Origin: Stereum hirsutum FP-91666 SS1 | Taxonomy: Eukaryota; Basidiomycota; Agaricomycetes; Russulales; Stereaceae | DNA length: 64,000 bases | NCBI RefSeq assembly: GCF_000264905.1 | Contig: NW_006763135.1 | Location: forward strand, 1,157,179 to 1,221,178 | Direction of reading: 5' to 3' | Notes under the pieces: model-generated | Seen by the model: the letters and a program-made list of their open reading frames with translations, nothing else | What the model was told of the DNA's origin: nothing | Databases searched by the model: none | Program-made: the position numbers and the translations under genes | Shown: one piece after another, positions 13,332 to 24,955 of the stretch | Position numbering within the stretch: the first letter of the stretch is position 1 | How the letters are laid out: every line of letters begins with the position of its first letter

Positions 13332-13891
13332 GCCAGTCTGTCAGAGAGCGTAGGATTTTTTTTATGTCGCTGCTGCAGGATGCATGGCCTGAAAGCCTGA
13401 GGCTAGCGTGGAAACGACTGGTCAAGGTGGCGGTGGAGGCCGGAGAACATGAAACGTTCGAACCAGGGCGCAGCAGATCGCGGGAAATTTTGAACTCCGC
13501 GCTAGTACGAACTTGTGAGTGCCACCCGGGCGGGCATAGAGTGTGGCGCCCTACTCTACGGATCCAACACACATGTTAACAATTGTCTGAAAATACCAAG
13601 CAGTATATTGGAGACTACCTAAGTAAGCACTAGTAAGATGTCAAGGTAAGGAGGACTATCCCAGAAAGAGACATGTATTTTATTAGTAACCGCCAATATT
13701 GAAGCAGCTATAGCGAACGAAGTAAGAAGGAATATGGTAGGTGGTACGAGTTTTAAACCTAGGGTCGTATGATAAGCATGTCACTAAGCTCACTAAGTTA
13801 GAAATACATTGAGTGGAACTATGCCTGCAGAAAATAATGAAGATGATAGGATAGCAGAAGGGGAAATGCTAGCCTGTGCAGCCGCAAATAT
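13332..13891. other. Intergenic
   Basis: It holds the promoter of the Rrn11-like gene and the 3' flank of the terpene synthase gene, both on the minus strand. No gene is seen. Confidence 0.5.
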
Positions 13892-15046
13892 TTAAAGTTC
13901 GTCATCTTCCTCACGAGGCTTCAACACCACGATACCAGTCTCCTTGACCTGCTCTCTCCTCGACCCAAAGTAGCGAGGAGTCTCGAAACTCCAGACGAGA
14001 TTACCGATGCACCAGTGTGCCATGCTGGAGATGTACAGGTGGGCGTCGGCATCGACCTTGGCCGAACCAAACGACCTCATCTTGGCTTTGTCGGCAACGA
14101 AACCATCCATAAACTGCTTGTACTGCTCTCCGACGTGGTCGCTGGCAGCCTGGAGGGTAAGTCCGTGAGTCTTGGTGAGGACGGTGATGATGTTGTTGCC
14201 CTCGAGACCTTTGGCCTGCTCCATGTTGTAGGAGTAGAGGTCCTATAGACACGTCGTGGTCAGGACCTTCGATGGCTTATCATATCACAGAAATGTGGAC
14301 ATACGTTAGACCAGCAGACCATATCAACACCGGCAAAGTTGATGCGTTCGAAGACAGGGTCCTCGACGACTTCGTCGGGCAGGTCGATGTGAAGGCAGTA
14401 GGGGATCAAGGCGAAACAGGTGAGTACTGCGCTGTTGTTACGACGGAGATCTTCGTAGGACTTTATGTCGAGGACCTCGTCACGCTCCCGGAGCCCAGCC
14501 TCCTCGACGACTGACGCAATGTAGTCGGTAGCGTACTTCACGAAACGGCGGTAGCTATTTGGCATTATCCCCGTAGAGGTCAAGCGATTCCTAACACTAA
14601 ACAGACGGACAGGAAACAAGATTAATATCCCAATGGAGACACAATGTCATGATATCGATCACATACTCTTTGGTAAGCTTAGCGACTTTCGAGCCATCGT
14701 CCCAATTGGGGTCATTAAGGACGTTAATGAAGATCTGACCCGTCTGGCGTGCGCCGTCAGGGCCCTGGAGGTCGCTGATCTCGTCAATGACGAAAAGAAG
14801 GTTGACGAAGTCGCAGCAGGTGCGGTACTCCTCGTAGCCGGCGTATGGCCATGTGTGGGAAGCGAGGAGCTCGCTCTGCCCTTGGATGAAGAAGGCACGA
14901 CGGCGGTCAGAGAAGACGTCGTAGCTGTTGACCCATGCCCTCGACTCTTCAGAGGCGCGTTTCCAGTGGGGGTTGAGCGCATCTGGGAAGGCAGATGACA
15001 TAGAAATGAGGTCGGGAATGCGGAATTGGCGTTGAGCGACAGGCAT
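13892..15046 (-). CDS. Sesquiterpene synthase (class I terpene cyclase), basidiomycete type
   Basis: Minus-strand exons 14667..15046, 14305..14596 and 13892..14242 give 340 residues, the normal size for fungal sesquiterpene synthases. The Mg2+-binding motifs are complete: the aspartate-rich motif is D88-E-I-S-D92, and the NSE motif is N224-D-L-Y-S228-Y-N-M-E232 across the second splice junction. The C-terminal R314-Y315 pair (ETPRYFG) contacts diphosphate in this class. The enzyme should ionise farnesyl diphosphate and cyclise it in the cytosol. DExxD plus NDLYSYNxEQ resembles the clade that includes protoilludene synthases, but product cannot be read from sequence. The exon 2 acceptor giving TKDVRNRL is inferred from frame. 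No P450, dehydrogenase, transporter or regulator typical of a terpenoid cluster is adjacent. Confidence 0.93.
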
Positions 15047-16798
15047 TGTGGTAATCGATAGGATGGGGGTGTGTTACGGGTAGGGGTAGAATAAGTTGGG
15101 GGTGGGCGGTGGTAGCTCGAGGTCGAAAGTGCTGGTTGTTATGAGGATTGAAGCTAGACTGTGAAGCTCGAAATGGCTTAAGAATACCAGGAATAGGCAA
15201 CTGGAGGAGAGGCTGGAAAGTGCGGTAGAACGGCTGTTGAGACGACTTTTGGTTGCTGTCCTCGGTCTTCATCCGTAGACCCTTTTATAATGTGCCACGG
15301 TCCCTCTGGGACGGTGTTCTGAAAATCTGACCTGATACAGGATCTGGACGCTCAAACGCGGATAGATCACAGGAGAGCGTGCCATACGGGCATCCATGGT
15401 CGTCTCAGTGGTGGTCGAAACGGATATTACTCAAGCCGACGCTTTACGACCTACACAGACAGAGTACATAGCATGAAGCGCACGAGGAAATTGGCGCCAT
15501 TGGCGCTCTCCGTCGCCACTGCTCCAAGAGTCAACAGAGAGCGAAGGCGCTACGATGATGCCCGATGGCGCTGTGACTCTAAGATGATCAGACCTGCAAA
15601 TTGTGCGTCGAAATGTCTGTGTTAGGTGTCGTCAAAATCATTTCGAGTCAAGGAGATATACGTCTCCACGGCCTGATCCTGGAGATGGTCATCCTCGGCG
15701 ATGCCCTGATGACAGTCTGAGAAAATGCATGGAGATACAAAGTAGTACGCCTTGGTTAGGCGTTTTGGCGAAGAGCGCGTAGGGCGTTCACTACGCTAGG
15801 CGCGGGATACCACGGCGCTCAGCAGTACGGCACAGCGACAAGGCATTTCGGGGCAACGTGAAAGAGTCACTCGAGAAAGGCGACGTCCACCGACGCGGCG
15901 TCATAATAATGAAGCGCAGCTCGAACCCCTGCACTTTGACGCGCGGGGTCAAAAGTATTCACGGTCCGTAAGGGCCTTTACCTGCACTGTTGGTTAGACC
16001 ACCGGTCGCTTGCGCAGATAACAGCATCCAGGCGATACATAATTGGGGCGGATGATATGGTGAGCGGAAAGGAGATACTGACTGTGTAACGTAAGGCTCA
16101 TGGTGCCAGGAAACACTGAAAGGTCACAGCGGTCATCATATGAACATCGCATCGTGAACGATTCTATCCGCTCGGACCCGGATATCTTGCAGACCATCAT
16201 TGCAAGACCAGATTCAAGAAAATCTTTCCACTTGCTTCGCCTAAAACGCTAAGTCGAAAACTTTAAAGGGAGTGCGTCGTCTGAGGCTGTTCGAGAGGGA
16301 TAGCAACACAACGTGGCTAGTAACAAGTTACAGTCAATCCATTCTGATGGCTTGGTCTCCTGTAAATACACCGTGCCTTTGCGCGAGTTGCGATTTGAGG
16401 ATCGCGGACCAAGAAAGATACCGCGTAAGGATGTGCCAGCTGCTGATAGGCTATCATATCGGGCTGACCAGAGTAGGGTGACTGGCTGCCAGTTACTGTG
16501 TAAAACAGGATCAAGCGACACTTACAGCAGACCATGCTCGATAGCAGTACCCCGTTTCTAAGGGGTATTCCCTGCCATGCCCGGGAAACACCGTTTGATT
16601 TGTAGCATTGTAAGAGCCATACCAGAATGGAGGAATTGTTGGGGTGTGACCGTAGGAAGAGAAATGATAGCGCCGCCACTCAACGCCTGAGAATTGTCGC
16701 ACTTCTGCTTATGTAACGGACGCGTCCAAACTTCGTCGCCGCCACGGTCTGCCCTTGCAACTTGCCTTCACCTTCACCCCGCACCCCTTTTCTTCACC
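15047..16798. other. 1.75-kb intergenic region, no gene seen
   Basis: This lies between the divergent starts of the terpene synthase and RVB2 genes. Open frames are short (under 121 codons) and unlike known families. A TTGGCGCC-ATTGGCGC pair occurs near 15490-15507, of the kind bound by E2F/MBF-like factors, but this is weak. No tRNA, repeat or transposon end was identified. Confidence 0.45.
15283..15290 (-). promoter_or_regulatory. TATA-like box upstream of terpene synthase
   Basis: On the minus strand this reads TTATAAAA, about 237 bp upstream of the start codon. It could be the core promoter if the leader is long; the evidence is only the motif and its position. Confidence 0.3.
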
Positions 16799-18666
<1,868 letters not shown>

Positions 18667-18934
18667 TTTCTTGTAATACTTGTACTTTTCTTTTCTTGAG
18701 CATCTTCCAGCGCTCCATCGGTTGCGTCCATCTAAGGGATATGGCTCATGGAGACTGTAAAACGCTGTGCCATGACGAGATGATCTTAAACAGATCAAGG
18801 AGAGCTGATTGTCCTCGAACGTAAACTCCCGAAAAAGCGGCAAGCCATGGTGTCTAAACCCGTTTTGACAAGCGGCCGTGACGTAACGGAAACTTCGTAC
18901 CGAGGACAGTACTGGTGCAACGAGTGCCCTTAGG

Positions 18935-19522
18935 CTATCCTTCTCGCCACTGGTGGGTACAAGCAGAGCAGCTGTATGTTATTCAAAGGCGATGTTAGCG
19001 TCTCCCTGGCAAATCCAGAGTCAGGAACGGGCCAACATACCGGTAAACTAAGAAGATATCCAAGGTGAGCCTCACTGAAAGCACTGCATGATGATGATGA
19101 GAGCTTACACGTAGTCATGGGCTCGTCAGCGGATCTAATTTGCAGCTGATAGAAATATGCTTGTCCATTGTCGCACTTCGGACAGGTCGCTTAATTGGCG
19201 CGTGTAAGCCCATGTCGAGGAAAAAGAAAAGGAAATAACAAAGTCAAGTGCTACCTGAAGTAGAGTCGGCGTCTTTCCAGGTATCAGCACCTCCGAGAAC
19301 ATCGTCAATTTCCTTGCGCTTTAGTCGTGTGCGTGATGTCATCTAGTATTTGACGGTGTGAAATACGAAAGGATTAAGCGACGTGGGCCACATAAGACCG
19401 AAAACCTGACCCACCTGTTTTGCGATAGGGAACTCGTAGGCGCAGGTATTACACGCCCATTTATTGTACCCTGTCTCAGATGAGATGACAAGAATATTGG
19501 CGCAGGTTGGGCAGAAGAGCAT
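18935..19522 (-). CDS. RPC11: RNA polymerase III subunit Rpc11 (C11)
   Basis: Minus-strand exons 19415..19522, 19255..19342, 19109..19189, 19041..19047 and 18935..18971 give 106 residues; yeast Rpc11 has 110. The N-terminal zinc ribbon uses C4, C7, C24 and C27. The C-terminal TFIIS-like ribbon uses C68, C71, C96 and C99, with the acidic hairpin QIRSADE at 82-88 that completes the Pol III active site for RNA cleavage. Rpc11 also aids termination and reinitiation. The 7-nt exon at 19041..19047 is needed to encode the conserved Phe-Tyr-Arg before C96 and to keep frame; skipping it joins T92 directly to C96 or shifts frame, depending on donor. It is convergent with RVB2 and divergent from SEC10. 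Confidence 0.9.
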
Positions 19523-19782
19523 CGCGCGACGTGACGATCGTAAGTGGCAGGATCGTGCAGAGCGATGACACTCAGCGTGGCAAGTGAGAATGATAAACGG
19601 TGCCAGAGTCAAAGCTCTGGGGTCCTGGCAGAGGCCTCTAAATTCAACAAGCACAAACAACCTCGATCGAGAGCACGCGACCAACACACGGCAGTCTCCG
19701 ACATTCTGCTTCACTTCACTACACGAACTGGCTGGGGACTTATACTACTTGAAGCCTTTGTCGCCTCAAATCTAGCCACATC

Positions 19783-22700
19783 ATGGCTTCTGATTCTTCA
19801 TCTGGTCTTGATTCTGCCGCTCAGGAAGCTTTGAAACTCCAAACATTCCAGGTACATGTCGAATTATCACTCGGTCTGACCTATCCGTAACCATTATGGT
19901 CATCAAGGGCAAATTCGACGTCAAAGAATTCATAGGACAATTTTCAGAGAAACTGATCACTCAGTCCAAAGAAGAGGCAGGTCGTACGTATACTGTTGTG
20001 CTGCGCACCAAGGATAGTTGCTCAGAATGTTGCCGGCAGCCTTCGATCCGAAGCCATTCATTCGGACGTTCGAGGCCTCCGTTGATCAACTTATCTCCTT
20101 GCGAAAAGACGTGCAGGCTAAGACGGAACAGATGGAGAAGAGCGTCCGAGTAGCTGAGCGTGAGTACTCGAAGAAAATGGCGGATCTGAACAGGGGTTTT
20201 GAGGTACGTCACCACAGCCCCAAGGCCGACATAACGCTGCAATCATTCCGTGCCGGCACAGGCTGTAGGGACATCGTTTGGCGGAATGGAAACGAAGATG
20301 AGTGAGGTTGGACGGACAGCTATCCGGATAGGTGCGGCATGCCAGTATTTCACTCGAATTAAGGAATTAAACGGTCACGCAGGTGAACAGTTGGAATCCG
20401 TTCATCTTCAGCGCCAGAGAGCGCAAGCTGCGTATGATCTAATAGATTACTACAACCAGTTCTCCAAGGATGATACAACACGACTAGACGCTCTGAAGAA
20501 GGAAGGAAAGGAGGGTCGACGACAGGTCGCTGTGTTGTTACGCCGTCTGAGCACTGTCGCTAAAGAAGTTGACCTCCCGACCGCAGAGAAGGTGCGTTCA
20601 ACATCTAGGTTTTACTCATCGCCTGTCACTCATTTAAACTTCACTAGACCAAGGAGAATATTGATAAGTATTGCGAGAAGTTTGAGAAAGACATGCTTCA
20701 CCTATTCGACCGGTGTTATCGCAAGGGCGACCCAAAGATGATGCATGTACGTGAGCGCTCAACGTTGAACATGGTCATTATACTGACAATTTTGTAGCAT
20801 TGCGCTCAAACCCTGCTCGACTTCAACGGTGGCGCGTCTTGCGTCCAGGTCTACGTCAACCAGCATGACTTCTTCATTAACCGAGTCCCGGAGGAGACAG
20901 AGCAGGAGGATAAAACATTGTGCGTTTCAGACGTCGTTTTCCGCGCCTGTCTTTCCTCACGGCTGATGGTTGCAGGTGGGACTCGCTACCAGATCCGGAC
21001 CAGATACCACCAAAGAACGAGTCCAGTTTGAAGGAACTCCTTGGCGAGATCCGCGCCACGGTCGGGCAAGAGGCCCAGATCGTGCAAGCTGTATTCCCAA
21101 ATCCGCCATTCGTTATGCAGGTCTTCCTTCAGCGCGTCTTTGCACAATCTGTATGATATCGCTGTGGTCTTTTCTTCAAACACAGTCTCACGTTTCCTCG
21201 TTCTCTGGTCTAGATCCAAGAGCGCTTGGAAAAGCTGCTGACCCGCGCATCCGGAATTTCTGACCTCGCTTTCCTCAGGGTCCTACAACTGGTCCACATC
21301 CAGACATCTCTTCTCGTCGAGGACCTGAAAGCGTACGAAGTGCCTGCCATTAGTTCGCGGAGTAGCTCAGAGTTCTCGAGGTCACTGAGTGGCGCACCGA
21401 CGGCAGGAGCTCCCTCCGCGACGGCGTCCATTAGCACAATCTTGGAGACAGCGATGGAAGAACTGTTCATACCATATACCGAAGGGCAGAGGTACCTCGA
21501 GAGGGAGAGTAAATGTCTTGGACAGCTCTACTCTAACTATCTCGCCACATTCACCAAATTTCATGTACGTCCATCAATCTCGTATTTCGTCCCGTTCGCT
21601 CACCGCTCGATCAATCACTCCTGCATTTAGGAGAAATCACATACAGTGAAAGCATCGATGTTTGACCGTATGATGAACCAACTCAACTCGACGGCAGCGG
21701 GGTCCTCTGGACCTTCGTCAACTGCTGCAGCTGCGTTCATGCGGTTCGGTGGTATCACAGGAGGAGATAAGAATGTTGAGAAACCTGCTGAGGAACAGCT
21801 AAGAGAGGAAGATGGACTTTTGAGTGTTGACTCGGCAGAAATCATGTTGAAGTGGCATGCAGAGGCTATCGGCAGATGCGTTGAATTAAGTCCGTCGAAC
21901 GACGTGTGAGTCTAATCATTCTCCAGGTGTTGGGATTGTACTTATCAATATTCGATTAGACCCAAGAATGCATACGCCCTATTCCGAGTACTATCGGAAG
22001 CCATTGCAGAAGGTTATATGGAGACTGCTCTCGAAACGTGTGTATCTTTTCAGCCTTGCCAGGCTACCTTGGCTCCGTTACGCCGCACTCATCCGCTCTC
22101 ATCAACAACACAGTGCACAATATCGTGTCGATGCCGTGGATCATACCAAGAACGAGCCCAACTTCCAATCACTTACTGTACTACGCTCCGTGGATCTCAT
22201 CTGTCATCTCTGGCAGCAGTACGTCAACATCGCCCTCCTCCCGCTCGCCGCAAGTTCCGTGACTATCCGACGCGAGATGGTCGTATTCAACAATCAGGCT
22301 GTCAGCAAGATCGAGGGAACAGCAAACAGCTTGATGTCAAGGCTGACGGATGGTCCGTGCACTGGTTCAATATCGCTTGGCCTCATCACTGATCATATTG
22401 TGCTTTTTGGCCTGAAAATCAAATCTTATAGCTGTGCTCTCGTGGATCTCAACTCAACTCGCAAAGCAGAAGAAGACAGACTTCAAACCTCGTAATGATG
22501 ACCTGTCGTTCGCGAGGGTGAATACAGAACCATGTATGGCGTGTTGCGACATTCTCGAGAAGGCTCGAGACGCGGCAAAGAAGAACTTGAGTGGCAAGAA
22601 TCTCGAGGTTTTCCTTACTGAGATCGGCGTCTCGTTTCATGGGTATGTTCATTACTCTCGGTATTAGTGGACACGAGCGTTGACGGAGACATGTGCCTTG

Positions 22701-23378
22701 CGTATAGGTTGCTTTTGGACCATCTCAGGAAATTCCCCGTGAGCGCAACGGGAGGACTGATGCTAGCAAAGTATGTTTCTTACCTCATTTCCCCCTGTGC
22801 AACTCCCGTCATCTTAGCGTACCGGATGGCCGACTGAGTGTCTCATCTGCAGGGACCTCAAATCATATCAAGATACCATCGCTACCTTTGCCATTCCTGC
22901 ACTCCACGAACGCTTCGAATTCATCCGCCAACTCGGCAACATCTTCCTCGTCCGACCCGAAATTCTCAAGTCCTACATCACAGAGAACTACCTCGGCCGG
23001 ATCGACTCAGCCCTCCTGCGTCCATATCTCGCACAACGGTCCGATTGGGGTCAATTCGCCCAGGGTTTCGACGGACCAGGAGAATTAGTCCCTGCCGATG
23101 GCGCTGGCGCTGACGGTGTCAATGGTAATGGAGGCCTGAACGGCGGGGCGGGTGGCTTGGTTGCGACGAGCGAGGGCACGAAGGGCTTGAGAGACAGGTT
23201 CGGGATGGGGAGGTTGAGTATGATGATGAAGGATCTCGAAGGGCTGAGGCTGGGGAATATGGGAGAGGGCATGCAGATGCATATGCCGACTGGGATGGGG
23301 ATGAATATGCCGAGTTTGCCGAGTGGGTTTTCAATCTCGACGAGGGCGTTTGGGAGGAGCGACACGCCGGTTTCGTGA
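19783..23378 (+). CDS. SEC10: Exocyst complex subunit Sec10 (EXOC5)
   Basis: Fifteen exons (19783..19851, 19908..19980, 20040..20203, 20262..20331, 20383..20591, 20648..20746, 20798..20919, 20976..21150, 21214..21564, 21631..21905, 21960..22037, 22114..22352, 22432..22642, 22708..22770, 22853..23378) give 907 residues. Sec10 blocks are FDVKEFIGQFSEKLI, DPKPFIRTFEASVDQL, a coiled coil (KTEQMEKSVRVAEREY), GRTAIRIGEQLESVHLQRQR, LQRVFAQSIQERLEKLL, PYTEGQRYLERESKCL, DLICHLWQQYVNIALLPLA and REMVVFNNQAVSKIEG. The C-terminus is Gly/Met-rich and probably disordered. Sec10 bridges the Sec15 arm to the rest of the tethering complex at sites of polarised secretion. The exon 12 acceptor (22113) was chosen over two earlier AGs because it aligns with the family and keeps frame. 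Confidence 0.93.
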
Positions 23379-23586
23379 TTGTTTTGTTGTCTTCTTGTTC
23401 CTATATACCTGCGGGCCTGGTACGGACTATGACCGTGGTTGTGATTGTATTATGTATTGTACATTGGATGGATGCCACTTTGGCATGAGCATAATTGCCA
23501 CCTTATTCATATAATACATGTCCTCCCAGATAAAGTCTCAACCGTTACTACGGGGTATACTGATGCTGCGTCAGTAATCACGCTGT

Positions 23587-24846
23587 TCATTCGCCCGTGA
23601 ATGAAGGCAGTCTCTTCTCCTTGAAAGCCTGAAGCGCCTCTGTGCGATCCTTGCTCTTCAATAGAGGCTCGTATGCTGCGCGTTCAAAGTCCAGGCCTGT
23701 GATCATGACGAAGGTCATTGAGGTGCTTTGCAAGGTTTGTGAGCAAGATACGCACCAGTACCCAAAGCAAGCTCGGGCGCACGAGAGATAGCGAGCTTTG
23801 CCGAACGAAGGGCCAACGGAGCTAAATGATGATGATGCTCAGCAACGATTGCGACATGCAGGAGCAAGGAAGTCACCATTGACGGCTATTTGTTTGGCTA
23901 AGACCAATGCACGATCCATCCCTGTAGTTCCCTCATCAGCAACGTAGTTGAGGAGACCTGCACAGATAATACAGCGTTGATGAGCAATGTGGCACATGTA
24001 GGAAGGTAGCAGACAAACCCCATTCTTTCGCCTCCAATGCATCCAGTGAACGACCCGTAAAGATAAGATCTTTCGCTTTGGCTAGGCCTAGCAGACGAGT
24101 CGCTCGTTGAGTGCCACCCGCACCAGGGATGATTCCCAGCTTCGTCTCGGGCAGCCCTATGTGCGCTACAGTGCGTCCTGGTAGCAGGCACCAAAGATCA
24201 GCTCGACTCCGGGTTCATGACGCGAACATCTGTGTAGCCGACGATATTACCTGCTACGCGCAAATCACAAGCGAGCGCGAGTTCAAGCCCGCCGCCTAGA
24301 GCAGGGCCGTCAATGGCAGCGATGGTAGGCATGGGCAGATTCTCTAGCTTTCCAAGAGCGTCTCGAAGATCGATGAGGAATCTGGAGACCTGGAGTTGTG
24401 TCATGGAACGTCGTTCGATGAGGTCTGCACCAGCACAAAAGGAGCCCGGTACACTCGAGGCGAGAATAAGTACGCGGATGCTGCCAAATGTTCATGTTCA
24501 TGTTCAGTACGCGAGGCGCCAACTGGTAAAGGCTTGGAAAAAGTAATGACCTATTGTCATAATGCACCTCTTCAAGACATTGAGTGAGTTCCTTCGGAGA
24601 GATATCAGTCCAAGTAATTGAACACGCTTTACATCCGTGCCCTACCTTCAGAAGTCGAGTCGAGATGGCATTCTTGCTCGCAGGGCGATTCAGAAGAAGA
24701 GCGGCGACGCCTGGGTGTGTGGCGACCGGACGCAGATATGCTTCTCCATGAGTAGGTTCATTCGATATAAATCTGTGTCCAAGCCCCGTTGTCCACGATT
24801 TTCTGCAAAGACTGGTAGAGGACCGTGCGACGGCGAACTTGAACAT
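23587..24846 (-). CDS. Mitochondrial enoyl-CoA hydratase/isomerase family, AUH-like
   Basis: Minus-strand exons 24646..24846, 24551..24591, 24251..24480, 24019..24177, 23877..23957, 23762..23821 and 23587..23696 give 293 residues. The N-terminus ([17 protein letters not shown]) is basic and Ser-rich, a likely mitochondrial presequence. The crotonase fold is complete: [16 protein letters not shown], oxyanion-hole [25 protein letters not shown] with catalytic Glu147, and [19 protein letters not shown] with catalytic Glu168. The best match by feel is methylglutaconyl-CoA hydratase (AUH) of leucine breakdown, but a general enoyl-CoA hydratase cannot be excluded. The exon 4 acceptor at 24178 gives [13 protein letters not shown]; using the next AG would delete four residues between the two catalytic glutamates. 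The ATG lies only 109 bp from that of the next, divergent gene. Confidence 0.88.
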
Positions 24847-24955
24847 GACAGTTTCCCAACAAGGTGATGGTGACGAACGCCACGAGGCCGGCGCCACCTT
24901 TATGCCAGCCCCTAAACTGGCACTGGTACTCTCGTCCTGCCACAACAAGGTCAGA

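Noticed and set aside
13441..13490. GGTTCGAAC-like string on the minus strand suggesting a tRNA T-loop
   Set aside because: No matching stems, anticodon arm or box A upstream; the same was true of similar strings near 15922, 27330 and 60003.
21968..22113. Extended SEC10 exon reading LPWLRYAALIRSHQQH
   Set aside because: It is open in frame but adds residues absent from the family; the 76-nt intron gives a clean alignment instead.
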